A stretch of DNA of 7,943 nt from Chloroflexota bacterium (GTDB taxonomy: Bacteria; Chloroflexota; Anaerolineae; Fen-1058): assembly GCA_016219235.1 (NCBI GenBank), contig JACRBO010000110.1, positions 1-7,943 on the forward strand, given 5' to 3'. This document shows, piece after piece, positions 1 to 5,068 of the stretch (the stretch's first letter is position 1; each line of letters starts with the position of its first letter). A program made the position numbers and the translations under genes. The notes under the pieces are model-generated. The model saw only the letters and a list, made by a program, of their open reading frames with translations, was not told the origin of the DNA and searched no databases.

Positions 1-174
1 GCCCACATCTCCGATGACGCCCTCACGCAGCCGCGTCATCCGCACACACTGGATAATATCGCCTGGCAGACGGTCCCGGCCGATCAACCGGCGACGCTGG
101 AGTATCTGGTGCGCGATTATCTGGGTCACTTGCAAGCACACTTGCAGCAACTTTATGCCGCAGCCCAGGCGTAG
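1..174 (+). CDS. C-terminal fragment of a probable DinB-superfamily protein (5' end outside window)
   Basis: An open frame enters from the left edge in frame 1 and stops at TAG 172-174, giving 57 visible residues. The visible part has a short loop with an HPHTLDNIAW segment and then a helix, YLVRDYLGHLQAHLQQLY. That resembles the last helix of DinB/DinB_2 proteins, where a conserved His pair near the C-terminus (GHLQAHL here) helps bind a metal in a four-helix bundle. DinB-type proteins include damage-inducible proteins of unknown activity and thiol-dependent metalloenzymes such as bacillithiol or mycothiol transferases, so no reaction can be assigned. The next gene on the same strand, 45 bp downstream, looks like the same superfamily, which supports the call. 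An in-frame ATG near the left edge is not needed, because the frame is open to the edge. The family call is inferred from a short fragment and is moderate at best. Confidence 0.5.
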   Translation, partial: AHISDDALTQPRHPHTLDNIAWQTVPADQPATLEYLVRDYLGHLQAHLQQLYAAAQA

Positions 175-219
175 CCTCAATCGATGCAGTTTAATCACTT
201 CAAGACGAGGGACCTTCAC

Positions 220-705
220 ATGACACTCGATCGATCGTTCGTCGAACTGAATCGCGCTTCAACCGATCGGATGCGCGCCCTGGCCGCGCACCTGACCGAT
301 GAGGAACTGCAACAGCCGGTCGGCCAGCACTGGACCGTCGCCATCGTCTTCGCGCATCTGGCATGGTGGGATCGGCGCGTGCTGTACGTGCTGGATATGA
401 CGAAGAAGAACGGCCAACTCTTCGTCCCGGAGATCGATATTTCCGTAAACGATCTCTCGCTGCCGCTGTGGGCGGCCATCCCACCGCGCGCCGCCGCACG
501 TATCGGCATCGAGACAGCCGAAGATTTGGATCAGCGCCTCGCCGCTTACGATCCCGCCCTGCTGGAAGAGATTTATACTTACAACAAGCGCTGGATCATT
601 CGCGCGTTGCATCGGGGCGAACATCTCGACGAGGCTGAGCCGATGGCGAATGCCAATCAACAGAAACGCCCCGACCAGAATTCTGGTCGGGGCGTTCTTG
701 CTTGA
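220..705 (+). CDS. DinB-like four-helix-bundle protein with an atypical C-terminal tail
   Basis: The product is 161 residues, close to the usual DinB-family size of about 150-170. The N-terminal helix leads into a HWT-x8-HLAWWD segment (H46 in HLAWW), and the C-terminal helix carries RALHRGEHLDE (H131 and H135). Three His placed this way match the metal triad of DinB/mycothiol-transferase-like proteins; the substrate cannot be told from sequence. I chose the ATG at 220 because GAGGG at 207-211 sits 8 nt upstream. An in-frame ATG at 184 has no Shine-Dalgarno sequence and adds residues that do not look like the family. The recognisable fold ends near residue 141. The last 18 or so residues (from NANQQ on) are read through a perfect palindrome at 665-696 that looks like a transcription terminator, and the TGA comes only at 703-705. 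The gene converges on the hydrogenase operon and probably has no functional link to it. Confidence 0.72.
   Translation: MTLDRSFVELNRASTDRMRALAAHLTDEELQQPVGQHWTVAIVFAHLAWWDRRVLYVLDMTKKNGQLFVPEIDISVNDLSLPLWAAIPPRAAARIGIETAEDLDQRLAAYDPALLEEIYTYNKRWIIRALHRGEHLDEAEPMANANQQKRPDQNSGRGVLA
665..696. terminator. Perfect 32-bp palindrome, probable bidirectional intrinsic terminator inside the DinB-like 3' end
   Basis: Positions 665-680 are the exact reverse complement of 681-696. The GC-rich part of the stem runs CGCCCCGACC against GGTCGGGGCG. On the plus strand the stem is followed by TTCTTGCTT (695-703). On the minus strand it is followed by TTTCTGTT, so it could act for both converging transcripts. 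It overlaps the last dozen codons of the plus-strand gene, which is unusual for an intrinsic terminator. Termination activity is inferred from the structure only. Confidence 0.6.
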
Positions 706-743
706 ACCTGACAGGTCCGCTTCGCAAAGACCTGTCAGGTTTT
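705..743. terminator. 12-bp-arm inverted repeat with short T run between convergent genes
   Basis: The arms AACCTGACAGGT (705-716) and ACCTGTCAGGTT (730-741) are exact reverse complements separated by a 13-nt loop. On the plus strand the right arm runs into TTTT (740-743). It lies between the TGA of the DinB-like gene (703-705) and the stop codon of the minus-strand cNMP-domain gene (749-751). Together with the palindrome at 665-696 it forms a double hairpin at the convergence point. I have the impression that this CCTGACAGGT/ACCTGTCAGG hairpin is a dispersed intergenic repeat in some Chloroflexota genomes, but this was not checked. Confidence 0.55.
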
Positions 744-748
744 GACGA

Positions 749-1216
749 TCACGCTCGCGCCGCCGCGAGTTGGACCCGCGTATCGTGCAGGCGTTCCATC
801 GCGACTCTGGCCGTGGCTTTCATCAAACCGTTTGATAGCTGTGCGTCTGCTTCGCACAGGGCGCGCAGGCCGGATGCTTCGATCTTGACGACTTCGCTCC
901 GGCTGCTCGCGCGCGCCGTCGACGTGTAGATGTGCGGCTCAATCAGCGCCGAAATGCCGAGGATTTCGCCGGCGCTGATTTCACTGATAAAGAACTCCTT
1001 CACACGCCGGGGGTCATCGCGATCGGTCACCACGTAATATAAATCGACGCCGCCCTCGACGAGCAAGTACAGCCCATCGGCCGGCTGATCGTTGTGAAAG
1101 AGCGTGGCGCCCTGCTCCACTTCAACTTCTTCGGCCAGCATCGCAAGGGCCTCCAGCTGCAATTCGCTGAGAAATCCAAAGAACGGATAGCGGCGCAACA
1201 ATTCAGGTGAAATCAT
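749..1216 (-). CDS. Stand-alone cyclic-nucleotide-binding-type domain protein (no HTH)
   Basis: The 155-residue product is built from a single CRP-like beta-roll. It has a short N-terminal helix (LLRRYPFFGFLSELQLEAL), the strands and glycine turns typical of the fold (GATLFHNDQPADGLYLLVEGGVDLYY), and a phosphate-binding-cassette-like segment starting at G83-E84. A C-terminal helix follows, ending MERLHDTRVQLAAARA. There is no room for a winged-helix DNA-binding domain (CRP/FNR proteins are usually about 210-240 residues), so it probably acts by protein contact. The Arg-Ser that contacts the cyclic phosphate in CRP aligns with Y97-T98 here, so classical cAMP binding is doubtful. On the minus strand AGGAGATC lies 5-7 nt before the ATG. 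It is the last gene of the hydrogenase set, 82 bp after the maturation protease, so a role in hydrogenase regulation is plausible but inferred only from position. Confidence 0.8.
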   Translation of the reverse strand: MISPELLRRYPFFGFLSELQLEALAMLAEEVEVEQGATLFHNDQPADGLYLLVEGGVDLYYVVTDRDDPRRVKEFFISEISAGEILGISALIEPHIYTSTARASSRSEVVKIEASGLRALCEADAQLSNGLMKATARVAMERLHDTRVQLAAARA

Positions 1217-1298
1217 GTTCGATCTCCTGATCCACGCAGAGCATGACGCCCGGCGCGCCGCCGACTCTCCTTCTGAGAATCGGATACGGCGAGGAACA
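1217..1298 (-). other. Intergenic gap between protease and cNMP-domain gene
   Basis: This 82-bp spacer carries the Shine-Dalgarno of the downstream gene (AGGAGATC on the minus strand, about 1222-1229). It also has a GC palindrome, CGGCGCGCCG (1251-1260), and an AGAAGGAGAG purine stretch near 1268-1277 on the minus strand that is not followed by a convincing gene. I see no clear promoter or terminator, so read-through from the protease gene is the simplest reading. Confidence 0.4.
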
Positions 1299-1823
1299 CT
1301 AAGAATTGTCTTCGTGGTTCTTCGTGCCCTTCGTGGTTGACTGATTGCTTAACAGGTCGATAACCGTCTGCGCGGCCACGGGTACCGCAGCTTGAACCGG
1401 CGGCGTCAACTCCTCCGTGAAGTCATACGTGTACGGCGATTCCACCGCCACCACCGTGATCTGCGTCGGCAACTCCGCACCCAGCGAGCGGCCCAGCTTC
1501 AACGCCGTCATCAGCGACATATCATGCACTGCCGTCGTATGCCCCGCCGATGGATCGTACAGCTCGTCGAGGTCGAAGTGATAGACCTCGCCCGGCGCAT
1601 GCTGCCCGCTGCCGATCGAATCGATCACGATCGCGCGCTCGTAGCCGACCATGCGCTCCATCAGGCTCAGGCCGCCCAACGCGACGCAATCGACATCGAT
1701 GTTGGTGGTTGGACGCTTCGCGTGGAAGTTAGCGAGCTGTGTCTCCACCGCCTCAGCAACTTTCCAGCCCACGCCATCATCGCCGAGAATGGGATTGCCT
1801 AAGCCAACGACGAGTGTTTTCAT
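1299..1823 (-). CDS. [NiFe]-hydrogenase maturation protease (HyaD/HybD/HycI family, peptidase M52)
   Basis: The 174-residue product is an endopeptidase of the type that cuts the C-terminal extension from the hydrogenase large subunit after nickel insertion; mvhA, next door, is the likely substrate. The family signature MKTLVVGLGNPILGDDGVG is at the N-terminus. The three expected Ni-sensing ligands are visible: D16 (of GDDG), D68 (of IVIDSI) and H100 (of VHDMSL). GGLSLME (50-56) is also typical. I chose the ATG at 1823 because the signature starts there; an upstream in-frame TTG (1856) would add only residues encoded by a repeat array. No Shine-Dalgarno sequence is visible before this ATG, where the minus strand reads CTTACCTCTTCC. 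The fold ends near QTVIDLLSNQ, and the last 12 or so residues (TTKGTKNHEDNS) are encoded by a separate short tandem repeat. It lies 134 bp after mvhA and 82 bp before the cNMP-domain gene. Confidence 0.92.
   Translation of the reverse strand: MKTLVVGLGNPILGDDGVGWKVAEAVETQLANFHAKRPTTNIDVDCVALGGLSLMERMVGYERAIVIDSIGSGQHAPGEVYHFDLDELYDPSAGHTTAVHDMSLMTALKLGRSLGAELPTQITVVAVESPYTYDFTEELTPPVQAAVPVAAQTVIDLLSNQSTTKGTKNHEDNS
1310..1337. repeat. Short tandem repeat with CTTCGTG core (CACGAAG on minus strand) in the protease 3' end
   Basis: CTTCGTG occurs three times, starting at 1310, 1320 and 1329, so the period is 9-10 bp (units CTTCGTGGT, CTTCGTGCC, CTTCGTGGT). Read on the minus strand the CACGAAG units fall within the coding frame of the maturation protease and encode its T/K/N/H-rich tail. 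I recall this CACGAAG style of repeat as a dispersed element near gene ends in several bacterial phyla, but I cannot confirm it here. Confidence 0.6.
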
Positions 1824-1829
1824 GGAAGA

Positions 1830-1959
1830 GGTAAGCGGTGATTGGTAACTGGTCAATCAGTAACTGGTGATTGGTCGATCGGTAACGCGTTGCTCCAATT
1901 ACCGATCGACCAATTGACTAATTGACTAATCGACTAATCGACTACGTGACTATCACACT
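1830..1959. repeat. Array 1: degenerate 7-8 bp tandem repeat that inverts at its centre
   Basis: On the plus strand eight units run from 1830 to 1887: GGTAAGC, GGTGATT, GGTAACT, GGTCAATC, AGTAACT, GGTGATT, GGTCGATC, GGTAACG (consensus RGTRANT). After a 9-nt spacer (1888-1896) eight units of the opposite sense run from 1897 to 1959: AATTACC, GATCGACC, AATTGACT twice, AATCGACT twice, ACGTGACT, ATCACACT. GACTA recurs exactly every 8 bp from 1916 to 1952. The centre holds a perfect 16-bp inverted repeat (1870-1885 against 1899-1914, 13-nt loop). The right edge overlaps the mvhA stop codon (1958-1960), and the left edge lies 6 bp from the ATG of the protease. The array fills nearly the whole gap and replaces any Shine-Dalgarno there. 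Function is unknown. Confidence 0.85.
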
Positions 1960-3460
1960 AACAATTCTGCTTAAACTCCCGCAGCACTTCGCCGTCCGGC
2001 GCGCGAACGATGACTTCCAGCGGCATCTGGCCGGGCAGGCTGTGCGTGGCGCAGCCGAAGCACGGATCGTAGACGCGGAACGCCATCTCGATCATATTGG
2101 TCAGCCCCTCCGTAACCACCGTGCCCTTCTTGATCAGGCTCTGCGCCACTTTCTTCGTGCTCATCTGGATCGGCGCATAGTTGTTGGTCGTGCCGACGAT
2201 CAGATTGACCTTCGTCAACAGGCCGCGCTCGTCGGTGTGATAGTGATGCGTCAATGTGCCGCGCGGCGCTTCGACGATGCCCACGCCTTCGGTCGGCTTC
2301 TCGGTCGGGACGGTGTGGAAGTTATCGGAGTAGATGTCCGGATCGGTCGCCAGTTCGACGATGCGCTCCGCCGCGTACAGCAGTTCGATCAACCGCGCCC
2401 AGTGCGTGGCCAGGCGTTGATGCACCACCTTCGTCTTGCCCAGGCCCGTGTAGCGATCGCCCTCTTCTTGCAGCAGCGTGGCGTAGAACTTCTCGGACTG
2501 TTCCTGCGCGAGGGGCGTCGCCATCCCGTCGGACGCGTTGAGCCGCGACAGCGGCGAAGCCACGTAAACGCCCGAATCCTTGCCATCCACGAAGCCCTTC
2601 CAACCGACCTTCTTGAGATACGGGAACTTCAGATACGTCCACGGCTCCACGTGCTCCGCAATCCACTCCGTGTATTCGTGCGGCGCGTACAAAGCGTGGC
2701 GCGCGCCATCCGGGCCGACGACGCTCACCTTGCCATCATAGAAATTGATCTTGTTGTTCGCATCGACCATGCCCATGTAGTAAGTCTCGTGTCGATAGAT
2801 GTCGCCGAGGATCAGATCGAGGTAGGTCTTATTGCCAAGCACGAGGTCGGTGAACAACTGCAAACTGAACTGCGCAAACTCGATGCCCCAGCGACCCATT
2901 GCGGCGATCTCTTCGGCCTGCGCCTTCGTGATGCCTTTGGTCAGGCCGCCCGGGATCGATGTGGCCGGATGCACTTTGCGCCCACCGATCATCTCGACGA
3001 TGTGGTGGCCGTTCTTGCGCGCCTGAATCACCTTGCCGCCGATCTCCAACCCGACCTTATGGATCACGCCGAGGATATTTCGTTCGGCCACCGGCGCGTC
3101 GGGACCCATCACAAAATCGGGGCCGGCCAGCGCGTAGAAGTGCGTGGTGTGATCGGTGAAGTAGAAGCCGCTATACAGCAGTTCGCGCAGCATCTTCGCC
3201 GTGCGCGGCGGATCGACGTGATAGACCGCATCGCCCGCCTTGGCCGCCGCCATGTGATGCGCCTCGGGGCACACGCCGCAGATACGATTCGTCAACAGCG
3301 GCATCTCTTCAACCGGCCGCCCCACGCAGAAGCGCTCAAAGCCGCGCAGTTCTGGAATTTGAAAATAGGTATTGGCAACGTCGCCCTCTTCGTTCAAGAA
3401 GATTTCGATTTTGCCGTGCCCTTCGAGTCGCGTAATCGGATCGATCGTGATGCGTTGCAT
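1958..3460 (-). CDS. mvhA: [NiFe] hydrogenase large subunit, F420-non-reducing / Mvh (group 3c) type
   Basis: The 500-residue product carries the NiFe(CN)2CO active site that splits H2 in the cytoplasm. The N-terminal DPITRLEGHGKIEI motif is present. The two nickel-binding Cys pairs are RICGVCPEAHH (C61 and C64) and DPCFGCATH (C467 and C470, then H473). A 27-residue tail follows H473, so the precursor form is encoded and protease cleavage after H473 is expected; the protease gene is the next one downstream. The frame stays open for 50 codons upstream inside mvhG, but I chose the ATG at 3460: AGGGAGG (3467-3473) lies 6 nt before it, and the family motif begins at once. An ATG two codons earlier would touch the Shine-Dalgarno. 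The gene follows mvhG by 13 bp, so the two are co-translated subunits. Group 3c is inferred from the MvhD-HdrA neighbours and the MPLEVIVR-type C-terminus. A long opposite-strand frame here is a shadow. Confidence 0.95.
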   Translation of the reverse strand: MQRITIDPITRLEGHGKIEIFLNEEGDVANTYFQIPELRGFERFCVGRPVEEMPLLTNRICGVCPEAHHMAAAKAGDAVYHVDPPRTAKMLRELLYSGFYFTDHTTHFYALAGPDFVMGPDAPVAERNILGVIHKVGLEIGGKVIQARKNGHHIVEMIGGRKVHPATSIPGGLTKGITKAQAEEIAAMGRWGIEFAQFSLQLFTDLVLGNKTYLDLILGDIYRHETYYMGMVDANNKINFYDGKVSVVGPDGARHALYAPHEYTEWIAEHVEPWTYLKFPYLKKVGWKGFVDGKDSGVYVASPLSRLNASDGMATPLAQEQSEKFYATLLQEEGDRYTGLGKTKVVHQRLATHWARLIELLYAAERIVELATDPDIYSDNFHTVPTEKPTEGVGIVEAPRGTLTHHYHTDERGLLTKVNLIVGTTNNYAPIQMSTKKVAQSLIKKGTVVTEGLTNMIEMAFRVYDPCFGCATHSLPGQMPLEVIVRAPDGEVLREFKQNC

Positions 3461-3466
3461 TATCAT

Positions 3467-3473
3467 CCTCCCT
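3467..3473 (-). promoter_or_regulatory. Ribosome binding site that decides the mvhA start
   Basis: The minus strand reads AGGGAGG at 3473-3467, directly after the TAA of mvhG (3476-3474) and 6 nt before the ATG at 3460. It rules out both the 50-codon upstream extension and the nearby ATG at 3466, which would leave no spacing. Confidence 0.8.
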
Positions 3474-4472
3474 TTAGTTCGGTGACTTCGCCGACCACGC
3501 GGGTTTCGCGGCGCGCAGCAATGAATCGGCCAGATTGAAGCGATAGAACTGCCCGATGGGATCGGGGATGCCGTCGAGAATCCGATCGATCTCGGCCGGC
3601 TCGTTCGCATCGATCACCGACGCGAACGCCGTGATGAGGCGTGCGCCGTAATCAATGACGCCGGCCGCCGGGCCATAGCAGCCGATGCACTGCGCGGCGG
3701 CCTGCGGGCACAGCGCGCCGCAGCCCTGCCGCGTGGCCGGGCCGTTGCACGGAATGCCTTGCTCCAACAGGCACAGCTTCGGATCGATGTGCGCCACGTC
3801 TTGAATGCGCACGAATTTGTCGATCTTCTTCATGTTGCGCTCGCGCGGGCAGTCGTCGCAGACCGTCGAACCGCCGGCGCCGATGACGGTTCCGGCCGGC
3901 GGCAGTTCGGCTTCGCCGTGCAACACCTTGATCACCAGATCGATCACGGCTGCGATTTGATGTGATTCGGGCGGACAACCGGGCATGTAGTAATCGACCG
4001 GCACGACCTGCGCCAGCGTCTTCAACACCGGATTGAACTGCGGAATGGTCAACTCGCCTTCCGGCACAGTAAACGTCGAAAGTGGAATGATGTGCCCGGG
4101 ATTATCGGTGCTGACGGTGTTGTAGGCTGTCTCAAAGATTTCATTGGGCGGGCACAGGTTTGCCAGGCCGGGGATGCAGCCTTCGGTCGCGCACGATCCG
4201 AACGAGACGAGAATCTTGCTCATGCGGCGCAGCAGCCTCGCCATCGCCTCGTTCTCGTGCGTGCGCATGCCGCCGTTGAAGAGGCACAGCAAGATCGAGC
4301 CGTCTTCCATCGCTTCGACGTCTTTGTACTTGGCGTCCATCGCCACCGGCCAGAATACCACGTCGAAGTTGGCATCGACATCCAGAATCTTCTCGCCGAT
4401 GTTGAGCACGGCGATCTCGCAGCCGCCGCAGGAGGCGGCCCAATACATCGCGAACTTAGGCTTAGCGCTCAT
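3474..4472 (-). CDS. mvhG: [NiFe] hydrogenase small subunit, Mvh type
   Basis: The 332-residue product is the electron-transfer subunit that pairs with MvhA and passes electrons from the NiFe site through iron-sulfur clusters to MvhD. Proximal-cluster ligands are visible as SCGGC (C15, C18), GSCATEGC (C94) and MPGCPP (C166). The C-terminal half has CDDC (C205, C208), C234, C242, CGALC (C251, C255) and CIGC (C262, C265), enough for two further clusters. No twin-arginine signal or membrane anchor is seen, so the enzyme is cytoplasmic as expected for group 3. The ATG at 4472 overlaps the mvhD TGA in an ATGA, and AGGAGG lies about 8 nt upstream inside mvhD, indicating translational coupling. The last 20 or so residues (ADSLLRAAKPAWSAKSPN) look like a variable tail. 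Confidence 0.94.
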   Translation of the reverse strand: MSAKPKFAMYWAASCGGCEIAVLNIGEKILDVDANFDVVFWPVAMDAKYKDVEAMEDGSILLCLFNGGMRTHENEAMARLLRRMSKILVSFGSCATEGCIPGLANLCPPNEIFETAYNTVSTDNPGHIIPLSTFTVPEGELTIPQFNPVLKTLAQVVPVDYYMPGCPPESHQIAAVIDLVIKVLHGEAELPPAGTVIGAGGSTVCDDCPRERNMKKIDKFVRIQDVAHIDPKLCLLEQGIPCNGPATRQGCGALCPQAAAQCIGCYGPAAGVIDYGARLITAFASVIDANEPAEIDRILDGIPDPIGQFYRFNLADSLLRAAKPAWSAKSPN

Positions 4473-4954
4473 GCCGCCACCTCCTTCACTTCAAACGCCG
4501 CGTGTTCCTGCGCTTGATGCTGCCGGCCGTTTGGCATATAGCCCCAGTGCAGCGGGCCAAGCGCGCGCACCTCCTCGACCATCGTGTTGATCTCGGCGGC
4601 GAGTTTCACGCCTTCGGCCGCGCTGGCCCAGACCAACTTTACGCGCTCAGGCTCCATGCCCATCTGCTTCAGCGTGCGCTTCAGCAGCATGTAGCGGCGC
4701 AGCGCTTTGTAGTTCTGCTCAAGATAGTGGCATTCGCCGGGATGGCAGCCGGTGATCAACACGCCGTCCGCGCCGCCCGCCAGCGCCTTGATGATGAACG
4801 TGGGATCGAGGCGGCCGCTGCACATCAGGCGAATCAGGCGCACGTTGGGCGGATACTTCACGCGCGCCGTGCCCGCCAGATCGGCGGCGCGATAGCTGCA
4901 CCAGTTGCACGTAAAGCCGATGATGACCGGCTCGAATTTGTCTTGATCGCTCAT
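4469..4954 (-). CDS. mvhD: Hydrogenase delta subunit MvhD, [2Fe-2S] protein linking hydrogenase to HdrA
   Basis: The 161-residue product matches the MvhD/VhuD family (usually about 140 residues plus a variable tail). The five conserved Cys are FTCNWCSYRAAD (C16 and C19), MCSGR (C45) and GCHPGEC (C70 and C75). In methanogens this subunit holds a [2Fe-2S] cluster and relays electrons from MvhG to HdrA. Here it is a separate gene sitting between hdrA and mvhG, whereas some organisms fuse it to the HdrA C-terminus. The start ATG at 4954 is supported by AAGGAGAT on the minus strand 6 nt upstream. The tail after residue 140 (NGRQHQAQEHAAFEVKEVAA) is polar and not family-typical. Its 3' end overlaps mvhG by 4 bp. 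The 109-bp gap from hdrA is occupied by repeat array 2. Confidence 0.95.
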   Translation of the reverse strand: MSDQDKFEPVIIGFTCNWCSYRAADLAGTARVKYPPNVRLIRLMCSGRLDPTFIIKALAGGADGVLITGCHPGECHYLEQNYKALRRYMLLKRTLKQMGMEPERVKLVWASAAEGVKLAAEINTMVEEVRALGPLHWGYMPNGRQHQAQEHAAFEVKEVAA

Positions 4955-4969
4955 AGTGATCTCCTTGAG

Positions 4970-5068
4970 TCTAACGAGTAACCAGTAATGAGTAAGATCG
5001 TTACCGATTACCAGTTACTGATTACCAATCACCAATTACGGGTTACTCGTTACTCATTACTCATCACG
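4970..5068. repeat. Array 2: heptamer tandem repeat with an orientation flip, between hdrA and mvhD
   Basis: On the plus strand four heptamers of AGTAANN type occupy 4970-4997 (the first is diverged: TCTAACG). After 1 nt come ten uninterrupted heptamers of NNTYACN type from 4999 to 5068: CGTTACC, GATTACC, AGTTACT, GATTACC, AATCACC, AATTACG, GGTTACT, CGTTACT, CATTACT, CATCACG. The halves pair in more than one register. Positions 4972-4989 match the reverse complement of 5035-5052 with one mismatch, and 4985-4995 match 5050-5060 perfectly. The right edge contains the hdrA stop codon (5064-5066). The left edge stops just short of the mvhD Shine-Dalgarno (about 4960-4966), so the mvhD start signal is intact. 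It could shape mRNA folding or stability between hdr and mvh genes, but this is not shown. Confidence 0.88.

Noticed and set aside
749..1216. Full CRP/FNR transcription factor
   Set aside because: The protein ends at 155 residues after the C-helix-like segment, with no winged-helix domain, and the next frames downstream do not encode one.
1207..1251. Possible leader peptide starting at the ATG in GTCATGCTC on the minus strand, running into the cNMP-domain start
   Set aside because: It would be about 14 codons, has no Shine-Dalgarno at useful spacing (the purine-rich stretch is about 20 nt away), and shows no conserved feature.
1922..3538. A 538-codon open frame on the plus strand opposite mvhA
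   Set aside because: It is a shadow of the strongly supported large-subunit gene. Its translation is rich in R, H and L with no recognisable domain, and it begins inside repeat array 1.
3461..3610. 50-codon N-terminal extension of mvhA into mvhG
   Set aside because: The extension reads the mvhG 3' end in another frame and looks random. A strong AGGGAGG site sits just before the ATG at 3460, where the family motif starts.
1830..5068. The repeat arrays as CRISPR
   Set aside because: Units are only 7-8 bp, have no spacers, and flip orientation within each array. No cas gene is present.
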